Of a stretch of DNA of 6,029 nucleotides, positions 1-6,029 are shown in pieces; position 1 is the stretch's first letter, and every line of letters starts with the position of its first letter. The notes beneath the pieces were generated by a model. The model did no database searches. It was not told the origin of the DNA and saw only the letters and a list, made by a program, of their open reading frames with translations. Source of the stretch: an uncultured Odoribacter sp. (GTDB taxonomy: Bacteria; Bacteroidota; Bacteroidia; Bacteroidales; Marinifilaceae). The stretch covers positions 1-6,029 of the forward strand of contig CAKVCR010000181.1 in assembly GCA_934725835.1 (NCBI GenBank), written 5' to 3'. A program made the position numbers and the translations under genes.

Positions 1-1
1 C

Positions 2-1507
2 CCTTATATATTGATGAAGGAGCCAACAACATTGCTTACGGCAGGAGAAAAGGCGTTAAAGGCTGCTGAAGTTAAGCGTAATAATAGTAGGTCTATTCGT
101 TTTGAGGATTTGACTTACGAAGAGGCTGTAAATAAGGCAGCAAAAGAAAATAAATTAGTGTTTATTGATGCGTATACGGATTATTGTCAGCCTTGTATGC
201 TGATGGTGAAAAATGTATTTTCGCTGAATAGTGTGGCAGATTTCTATAATGAGCATTTTATCAATGTGAAACTTGATTTTGGTGAGGATGAAACATTGGC
301 GGATAAATTTAATGTGGCTGGTTATCCGGCTTTTATTTTTGTGAACGGTAAGGGCAAGCCCGTGTATATAGCAGGGGGATATACCGAGGAGAAGGAGTTT
401 ATAGGCTATGGCGAGGAGGCTTTAAAGCAGGCTGTCGGAATCGCTTTTGAAAAAGGGACTTGGCAGGAGGCTTTGACAAAAGCTAAGAAAGAGAACAAAA
501 TGATTTTCATGGATTGCTATACTTCTTGGTGCGGTCCGTGTAAGATGTTGGCAAAGGAGGTATTTACTGAACCGGATGCTGCAAAGTTCTTTAACGAGAA
601 GTTTGTAAATGTGAAATTTGATATGGAAAAGGGTGAGGGCAAGATGTTGAAGGACAAATATGGAGTGAAAGCTTATCCGACGTTGAATTTTATCAATGCT
701 GCCGGAGAAGTGGAGCATTGTGTTGTTGGTGGACCTGATTTGGCTGGTTTGTTGAAAGCTGGACAAGACGCATTGGAGGGAAGAGGCTTGGTTATCATGA
801 CGAGAAAGTACGAAGCTGGAGAGCGCAATCCTGAGTTCATGGAGGCTTATATGAAGGCATTGGAGGCTGCATATATGGATAAGGAAGTTGAAAAGGTATG
901 TTTGGAATATTTTGCAACATTGGAGCAAGCTAAATTAAAAGAACGAGAGTATTGGGATATGTTTGCTAAATATATCAATGATGTAGATGCAAATATATTT
1001 AATTATGTCTATGAGCATAGGGAAGAGTTTTATAAAAGTATAGGTATAGAGGAAGTGAGAAGAAAAATTGCTAGCGTATGGACCCGTGGAGCATATGGCT
1101 TTGTACAAGAGATAAATGGGCATAATATATTGGATGAAAAAGGTTTCAAGAAATATGTAAAGCGCTTGAAGAAAACAGATGTTCAAGATCAAGAGGGTAT
1201 TATTGTTAATGCAAAGATGTCTAATGCAGAAAAAATAGGTGATTGGAAAACTTATATTTCATTGGGAAGTGAACAGTTAAAGAATGGAGGTGTTGGAGAT
1301 ATGCAACTATTTAATTGGGGGTTACGTGTTGACCAACTATGTAAAAATGATGTGTATAGAAAACAGGCTGCTCAATGGTTTGTTAATGCAGCTGCTGAAT
1401 CTGCGAAAAAAGAAGCCGAAGGGAAAGTCTGCATGATGTCTTACAGAAAATTCTTTGAAGAATTAGCTGTAAGTTTGCAAAATCCTTGGAAGGAAAAGAG
1501 AAGATAA
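2..1507 (+). CDS. Tandem thioredoxin-fold protein with helical C-terminal region (5'-partial)
   Basis: Probable thiol-disulfide oxidoreductase or redox chaperone of a type common in Bacteroidota. Residues are numbered from the TTG at 11. The first visible thioredoxin fold spans about 30-140, with active site CQPC (C59, C62) and cis-proline P106 in GYPAF. The second spans about 144-258, with a canonical SWCGPCK site (C174, C177) and P223 in AYPT. Residues 260-498 are helix-rich with no recognised motif, resembling the TPR-like tails of related proteins. The frame is open leftward to base 2 with no stop. The first visible residues (LLTAGEKALKAA) match the ends of both later repeats (GYGEEALKQA, LLKAGQDALEG), so the TTG at 11 and ATG at 14 are probably internal codons and a further thioredoxin repeat lies upstream. 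No signal peptide is visible; secretion is expected from the family but cannot be shown. It probably shares a transcript with the TlpA-type gene 25 bases downstream. The gene call is secure; substrate and location are inferred. Confidence 0.93.
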   Translation, partial: PYILMKEPTTLLTAGEKALKAAEVKRNNSRSIRFEDLTYEEAVNKAAKENKLVFIDAYTDYCQPCMLMVKNVFSLNSVADFYNEHFINVKLDFGEDETLADKFNVAGYPAFIFVNGKGKPVYIAGGYTEEKEFIGYGEEALKQAVGIAFEKGTWQEALTKAKKENKMIFMDCYTSWCGPCKMLAKEVFTEPDAAKFFNEKFVNVKFDMEKGEGKMLKDKYGVKAYPTLNFINAAGEVEHCVVGGPDLAGLLKAGQDALEGRGLVIMTRKYEAGERNPEFMEAYMKALEAAYMDKEVEKVCLEYFATLEQAKLKEREYWDMFAKYINDVDANIFNYVYEHREEFYKSIGIEEVRRKIASVWTRGAYGFVQEINGHNILDEKGFKKYVKRLKKTDVQDQEGIIVNAKMSNAEKIGDWKTYISLGSEQLKNGGVGDMQLFNWGLRVDQLCKNDVYRKQAAQWFVNAAAESAKKEAEGKVCMMSYRKFFEELAVSLQNPWKEKRR

Positions 1508-1532
1508 AGTATTCAATTTTTAAATAATCAGT
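1508..1532 (+). promoter_or_regulatory. 25-base intergenic spacer and start context without Shine-Dalgarno
   Basis: The spacer between the two + strand genes is AT-rich (ATTCAATTTTTAAATAATCA) and has no purine-rich ribosome binding site at the usual distance from the ATG at 1533. This is the normal start context in Bacteroidota, where AT-rich leaders replace Shine-Dalgarno pairing. No convincing Bacteroides-type -33 TTTG / -7 TAnnTTTG promoter was seen across the junction, and no terminator hairpin. Co-transcription with the upstream gene is therefore the simplest reading. Confidence 0.4.
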
Positions 1533-2714
1533 ATGAAAAAATTATTAGGTTTAGTGTTAAGTGTTTGTCTGTTGTTCGGAGCAGGTGCTGTTTCTGCTCA
1601 GAAAACAATTACAATCAAGGGTAAAGTGCAGTTTCCCGAGAATCGTTTTAAAATGGAAATTATTGAAAGAAATGGTTTTGATAAGACAATTTTGGATTCA
1701 TGTGATGTGAAACCTGATGGAACGTATGAGTTTAAAATGAAGGTTAATCGTCCGGGAGTTTATACACTGGATTGTCAGAAATGGCAGAGCGTGCAGTTTT
1801 GGGCAGAAGATGAAGATTTGGAAATTAATTTTCGTGGTAAGGATACTGCAAGAATTGTTATAAAAAATCCCCCTTACGTACATATTAACGGTGGTCCGAA
1901 CAATGAGTTGATGAATTTAATGAATTGGGATGGTTATCGTGGATATCAGTTGATGATTGGAATTTCTCAAGGAGTGTATAGAATTCAAGGGATTGATGAG
2001 CAGTCAAAACAACAAGTATCTGCTAATTTTTATGACATGTTGGGAGAAGAGTCTTTAGCTAGGATTAAATATTTGGCAGAACATTACGCTAATCGCAATA
2101 GTGTGTTGGCTGTATTGTCAATGTTGAGAGGAAATGAAAATACTGCATTGGTTGAAAAAGTTTTAGCTAAGTTGGAAGCTAAGAATCCGAATTATGCACC
2201 GTTGTTGAAGTTCAAGGCTGACAGAGCAGAAGCAAAAGCACTGAGAGAGCGCATGGCTGAGGGTAATGTGGCTCCTGAATTTTCATATCCGACTCCAGAC
2301 GGCAAGAAGAATTTGGGCCCCCAAGATTTCAAGGGAAAGATTCTTGTATTGGATTTTTGGGCATCGTGGTGTGGGCCTTGTCGTCAGGAAATCCCTCATT
2401 TAAAAGAGGCTTATAAGACATATCATGATAAAGGAGTAGAGTTCTTCAGTGTATCTATTGATAAAGATGGAACAGCTTGGAGAAAAGCGCTGAAAGAAGA
2501 AAATATGCCGTGGAAACAGGCTCAAGCACCTAAAGCCGGTAAAGATGTTATGAAACTGTATCAGTTTTCAGGAATCCCTTATATTTTAGTATTGGATAAG
2601 GATGGTAAAATAGCAGCAAAGAATTTGCGTGGTAAGGCTTTGATGGATAAATTAGATGAAATGACAAGTGGTAAAAAGAAGAAAGTTGTTGCTATGCCAA
2701 TGATGAGCATGTAA
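1533..2714 (+). CDS. TlpA-like periplasmic thiol-disulfide oxidoreductase with N-terminal DUF4369
   Basis: Complete 393-residue secreted protein of the TlpA/ResA type, expected to reduce or exchange disulfides of envelope proteins. Residues 1-22 form a Sec signal peptide (MKK, hydrophobic stretch, VSA before Q23). C12 is not in a proper lipobox, so signal peptidase I cleavage is favoured over lipidation. Residues about 24-115 form a beta-rich DUF4369-like domain (TITIKGKV, PDGTYEFKMKV), followed by a helical linker at about 120-240. Residues 245-375 are an AhpC/TSA-type thioredoxin fold: NVAPEF entry, KILVLDFWASWCGPCRQEIP with C280 and C283, FFSVSIDKDG, and cis-proline P349 in GIPY. Order and length are typical of Bacteroidales family members. 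The start is set by the signal peptide immediately after the ATG. The last residues are odd: four lysines and then a methionine-rich end (VVAMPMMSM). It lies 25 bases after the tandem-thioredoxin gene and is followed by a hairpin, so it is probably last in its operon. The substrate is unknown. Confidence 0.96.
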   Translation: MKKLLGLVLSVCLLFGAGAVSAQKTITIKGKVQFPENRFKMEIIERNGFDKTILDSCDVKPDGTYEFKMKVNRPGVYTLDCQKWQSVQFWAEDEDLEINFRGKDTARIVIKNPPYVHINGGPNNELMNLMNWDGYRGYQLMIGISQGVYRIQGIDEQSKQQVSANFYDMLGEESLARIKYLAEHYANRNSVLAVLSMLRGNENTALVEKVLAKLEAKNPNYAPLLKFKADRAEAKALRERMAEGNVAPEFSYPTPDGKKNLGPQDFKGKILVLDFWASWCGPCRQEIPHLKEAYKTYHDKGVEFFSVSIDKDGTAWRKALKEENMPWKQAQAPKAGKDVMKLYQFSGIPYILVLDKDGKIAAKNLRGKALMDKLDEMTSGKKKKVVAMPMMSM

Positions 2715-2741
2715 TGCGAATGAATTAATTTATGTTTTTTG

Positions 2742-2776
2742 AATTTAGGGGAGCCAATGGACTCCCCCTAAATTTT
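2742..2776. terminator. Hairpin terminator between convergent genes
   Basis: The left arm AATTTAGGGGAG (2742-2753) pairs with the right arm CTCCCCCTAAATT (2762-2774), with one bulged C. CC/GG can extend the stem inward around an AAT loop, with one bulged A. On the + strand the stem runs into TTTT (2773-2776), giving a plausible intrinsic terminator for the thioredoxin operon. On the - strand the stem starts directly after the TAA stop of the alpha-2-macroglobulin gene, but the bases that follow are A-rich rather than U-rich. Action in that direction is likely but weaker. Confidence 0.75.
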
Positions 2777-5700
2777 ATTGTATGGTAATTTTTCCTCCGG
2801 GAACAATTGCTTGGATGCTATTGTCATACATTGCCGAGCATTGTATTGCAGGAAGCATAAACTCACCACTGAAGGCTGCATTGCAGCGGAATCGGAAGGT
2901 TTTTGTTTCTCCTTGTTGTAGGCTGAAATAAACATAGAAACGGTCGTCTCGAATATCAAAATTATCTGCGCCTGGCATGGATATGTTGCCAGTAAGACGT
3001 TCATTGATGATTTCAAATCCGGAAGGAACAAGATAATTTAGTGCTAATTCTTGATAGGTCCCGGTCAATCCTGTATTTTTTATGGTTATTTCTATAGTAA
3101 TATCTTCTCCTTGTTGAATAGCGTCACTACTGATGAGTATACCTTTGCTATCGTAATAATTGGCTTGCATGGAGAGTCCGGATGAAACTCTTTCTGTTAT
3201 GGGGTCTAAGGATGTAGCGGTTGTTATGCTGCGAGCGAATAATACTCCTTGCCCATCATTGTGGATTGTTGCATTGATCTGTCCATTTTGAAGTGTAAGT
3301 GGTAATTGCCAAACAGTTTTTTCGCTACGAATTTCTTTTTTGCCTTGCTTGGTCGTGATGGTTGCCTGCACACCTTGTTGCTGCCCTAAATATTTATTGA
3401 CGTATAGTGCTGCAGCGTGTAGGGCAAAGGCAGTTTCTTGTGTGCTACACCAAGCATTAGAACCGATGGTTTTGGATATTTTTTCAAGCATGCGATAGGC
3501 ATCCTGGCGTCTGTCTAAGGTGACCATGGATTGTAGTATCAAGGCATTATCGCGGATTGTGGAGCCATACGTTCTGCCGGTTTCCCGGTATGGTGCAACT
3601 TCTTGTGAAAGATTGCGAATCATATTGTTGGCAATCTCTTTTTGTTGGCAAAGAGCGTATGCGGAAGCTAGTAGCCAAGTACTGGTAGGTCGTTGTAATT
3701 GTGTTTCTTTCATACGGTTCATTGCTGCCAAATCAGGTTGACCGGCTAACGCCAAGACGTATAGACGGTATGCCTGTTCTTGTTGTTCCCAGGGTTCTGT
3801 GCGATGCCAGACATTACAAGTGCGTTTTAAATAAGTAATGGCATTTTGTAGAAACTGTTCGGGAATTGTATATCCTGATTGTATCGCTGAAATCATGAAT
3901 TGTACAGCATATGTTGTAGCCCATTCGGATATGTGTTTCCCTCCTTGCCAATATGCAAGACCTCCATCACTGGTTTGGTAGTTGGGAAGGCTACGGATAA
4001 CATCACGGACATTAGACTCTGCTTGTAGTAGTTGTTCTGCTGATAGAGAGAGCAGTGTTGGCAGTGATAACAGAGGAAATGCCTTGGAAGTTATTTGCTC
4101 TAAGCAGCCGTGTGGATATTCCAATAAATAAGCAAGACGTTGCTCTATGTTTAACGCCGGAATAGTTGATATCTCTACCATGGAAGTTGGTGCATAGCCT
4201 GTGATTTTTTGGTCGAAGGATATGTTTTCGCCTGCTTTGATTTCTTTTTCTTCAATGTGTGTAATACGAGGATTAGGAATACGTATCTCCACATTTTCGG
4301 TAACAATGGCTTCTTCATTGTCTGCTTTTGCTGACACACTGATAGACGACGTGCCGATATTTTTGTTGATTTTGGCTTTGAAATAGACCACCTGCTCGCC
4401 TTTTTTATCAAATCTAACCGTACGGGTGTTGCCGTCTATCATGGTGATTTTATCATCATATGTCATACTGACTCTGACATCACGGATATGGTCTTTTAAA
4501 GCAAAAATGGTTACTGGAATATCTGTGATATCTCCGGGGGTTAGTACGCGTGGTAATGATATGCTTGCCATTAATGGTTTATTTACTTGACTGTTAGCAG
4601 CAACCGATCCATATTTCCCATTGCTGGCAGCAATGACCATTGTGCGTACCTCTCCGATGTATTCCGGCATTTGGAAAGTATGCTTGCCGGTAGCTCCTGT
4701 TTTTAATGAAAAAGGACCGGCAAATAGAACGACTGATTTAAAACGGTTAGTCTTTTCGTCCTGAATCTCTTTAAGGCTTTCATCTCCTCCAACTGCAAAT
4801 GCTTTGTCAAGGCGGGCTCCGTACGCTCCGTAAATGAAATCATAGAAATCCCACGTTTTTACTCCTAAAGCTTCACGGGCATAAAATGCAGAAAATGGTT
4901 CCGGAGTGCGGAAAGCGGTGAGAGACAACAGACCTTCATCGACAATTGCAATTGTATAGTTCATCGCTTTATTTGTCTTTTCTTTTACCTCAACCGTGAA
5001 TTTTTTTCCGGGTTGAAGTTCTTTGGCAATTTTTATTTCCGGATTTAAACGTAAAGCTGGATCATCTATGTTGACATTGACTACGCCATACATGCGCATT
5101 GGCCGGTCGTTGTCACGGGAACTGTGGGGCTGTACCAGAGATACTGCAATATAGGTATTGGGACACATATCACTGGTAGCCTTGATTTCAAAAGTTGTTG
5201 TTTTATCGGATGTTAATGGTATGCGGCGGATATCACTGACGGTTTTGCCATTTTCAAGGCTGATAATAGCAACTGCACCTGCGACGGATGGAATTTGAAC
5301 TCGGATGGTTTCACCGACTTTATAGTTCTCTTTATCTGTACTGAGGCGTAGCATGGTTGCAGTTTCTTCGTTAGCGTTATCTTCCCAACTGCCCATATAA
5401 GCTATTACTCCTGTGGTATGGCCGGAGGGGGCTGTTGCTCGTATGAAGTATCTGCCGTGTTCTGAGATGTTTAAGTCCGTAGAGAATTTGCCGTTTGTTG
5501 CATAAACGGTAGTATTTATGATACTTTTACTGTATTCCCGATTGATATATGAACTTAAATGCTCATCCTCTGCATCCCACCACCAGCGCCAGTTGAGTTT
5601 ATAAACCTCGATTTGTATAGGAGTGTTCCCATTTAAAACTCCCATAGGAGAAACTGTCACTCCTTGTATGCGGAGAGGTGATTTCGTTGAATACCAATTG

Positions 5701-6029
5701 TCTCCATCTTCAGTAGACGGAAGTTTTATTCCTACATATTGAGAATAGGGGGAATATAAAATTCTTTGAGAACTGATGCTAAAGTCTCCACTGTTTTCAA
5801 ATACGCGTGTTGTAAAAATGGCATTCAGTAATCCTGGAGCATTTTCTGTTTTAATCTTCTGAGTATTAAATTCGAAATTTCCGTTACTATCAGTATTCCC
5901 TTCAAAAAGCGTGGCAGTTGCCGGTTCGAAATATTTGGTGCGGTCGGAGAATGTGTAGTCTGGATAATTGTCAAATCCGGTATGATTACTATATAATTTG
6001 ACCTCTGTGATAGCTTTTTGAGTTGAGGT
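2775..6029 (-). CDS. Bacterial alpha-2-macroglobulin family protein with CLEQ thioester (5'-partial)
   Basis: C-terminal 1084 residues of a large envelope protein; Bacteroidales homologues are about 1,800-1,900 residues, so some 800 N-terminal residues, including the signal sequence, lie beyond the right edge. In this family, protease cleavage of a bait region triggers a conformational change and covalent capture through an internal thioester. Numbering from the edge: FTTRVFENSGDF and YSPYSQYVG near 70-95 belong to the macroglobulin domains. WRWWW is at 147-151. An A2M_N_2-like region starts at YKVGETI (about 236) and includes VDEGLL (363-368). A bait-like linker lies at about 405-428, followed by the A2M domain from RFKSVVLFAG (429). 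The thioester domain carries HGCLEQ (C642 to Q645, bases 4095-4106) and DGGLAYWQGG (688-697). A C-terminal macroglobulin (bMG10-like) domain occupies about 940-1084. A GTG at 5660 can look like a start, but the frame stays open for 123 more codons of family-like sequence, so it is internal. The CLEQ motif resembles that of E. coli YfhM; orthology is not claimed. Regulation lies outside the window. Confidence 0.95.
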   Translation of the reverse strand, partial: TSTQKAITEVKLYSNHTGFDNYPDYTFSDRTKYFEPATATLFEGNTDSNGNFEFNTQKIKTENAPGLLNAIFTTRVFENSGDFSISSQRILYSPYSQYVGIKLPSTEDGDNWYSTKSPLRIQGVTVSPMGVLNGNTPIQIEVYKLNWRWWWDAEDEHLSSYINREYSKSIINTTVYATNGKFSTDLNISEHGRYFIRATAPSGHTTGVIAYMGSWEDNANEETATMLRLSTDKENYKVGETIRVQIPSVAGAVAIISLENGKTVSDIRRIPLTSDKTTTFEIKATSDMCPNTYIAVSLVQPHSSRDNDRPMRMYGVVNVNIDDPALRLNPEIKIAKELQPGKKFTVEVKEKTNKAMNYTIAIVDEGLLSLTAFRTPEPFSAFYAREALGVKTWDFYDFIYGAYGARLDKAFAVGGDESLKEIQDEKTNRFKSVVLFAGPFSLKTGATGKHTFQMPEYIGEVRTMVIAASNGKYGSVAANSQVNKPLMASISLPRVLTPGDITDIPVTIFALKDHIRDVRVSMTYDDKITMIDGNTRTVRFDKKGEQVVYFKAKINKNIGTSSISVSAKADNEEAIVTENVEIRIPNPRITHIEEKEIKAGENISFDQKITGYAPTSMVEISTIPALNIEQRLAYLLEYPHGCLEQITSKAFPLLSLPTLLSLSAEQLLQAESNVRDVIRSLPNYQTSDGGLAYWQGGKHISEWATTYAVQFMISAIQSGYTIPEQFLQNAITYLKRTCNVWHRTEPWEQQEQAYRLYVLALAGQPDLAAMNRMKETQLQRPTSTWLLASAYALCQQKEIANNMIRNLSQEVAPYRETGRTYGSTIRDNALILQSMVTLDRRQDAYRMLEKISKTIGSNAWCSTQETAFALHAAALYVNKYLGQQQGVQATITTKQGKKEIRSEKTVWQLPLTLQNGQINATIHNDGQGVLFARSITTATSLDPITERVSSGLSMQANYYDSKGILISSDAIQQGEDITIEITIKNTGLTGTYQELALNYLVPSGFEIINERLTGNISMPGADNFDIRDDRFYVYFSLQQGETKTFRFRCNAAFSGEFMLPAIQCSAMYDNSIQAIVPGGKITIQ

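Noticed and set aside
422..1192. Open frames on the - strand inside the tandem-thioredoxin gene (422-928 and 935-1192)
   Set aside because: They are antisense to a well-supported gene, and their translations show no domain, only the Leu/Ile/Ser/His-rich composition expected of a shadow frame.
1440..1532. Possible internal promoter before the TlpA-like gene, with TTTG at 1474-1477
   Set aside because: No TAnnTTTG -7 element at a fitting distance was found, and TTTG alone is too common in this AT-rich DNA.
1542..1570. Lipoprotein signal on the TlpA-like protein through C12
   Set aside because: The residue before C12 is Val and the Cys lies inside the hydrophobic stretch; the VSA site before Q23 fits signal peptidase I better.
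1698..1883. 61-codon - strand frame inside the TlpA-like gene
   Set aside because: Antisense shadow of a strongly supported coding region, with no recognisable motif.
2768..3031. 87-codon - strand frame at the end of the alpha-2-macroglobulin gene
   Set aside because: Overlaps the alpha-2-macroglobulin frame on the same strand, extends into the terminator hairpin and has no family features.
3520..4411. Short frames on both strands inside the alpha-2-macroglobulin (3520-3741 +, 4175-4411 -, 4201-4386 +)
   Set aside because: All lie within the conserved thioester and macroglobulin domains, which explain the sequence. No independent start signals or motifs.

Overview
The window looks like chromosomal DNA of a member of the Bacteroidota, probably the Bacteroidales. 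It is AT-rich, the visible start codon has no Shine-Dalgarno sequence, and all three genes are of types common in gut Bacteroidales: a tandem-thioredoxin protein, a DUF4369-TlpA protein, and a large alpha-2-macroglobulin whose WRWWW motif I recall from Bacteroides homologues. Genus and species cannot be decided from the sequence.

Layout: two genes on the + strand fill the left part. The first (to 1507) is a protein with two visible thioredoxin folds followed by a long helical region. Its reading frame is open to the left edge, and its first visible residues look like the end of yet another thioredoxin repeat, so its true start lies outside the window. After 25 bases comes a complete secreted TlpA-type thiol-disulfide oxidoreductase (1533-2714). 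The two probably form one transcription unit. A 60-base gap then carries a strong hairpin, which ends the + strand unit and abuts the stop codon of a convergent gene on the - strand. That gene fills 2775-6029 and is the C-terminal 1084 residues of a bacterial alpha-2-macroglobulin with an intact CLEQ thioester motif. It too is cut by the window edge.

How they fit together: the + strand pair is consistent with thiol-disulfide exchange in the cell envelope. The alpha-2-macroglobulin is expected to be a periplasmic or surface protease trap. The two units are convergent and separated by a terminator, so a shared function is not implied. Everything in the window is a recognisable Bacteroidota family, and I see no mobile element, CRISPR array, RNA gene or clearly new system. 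The most useful observations are the two edge truncations, the extra thioredoxin repeat with an altered CQPC active site, and the intact thioester.
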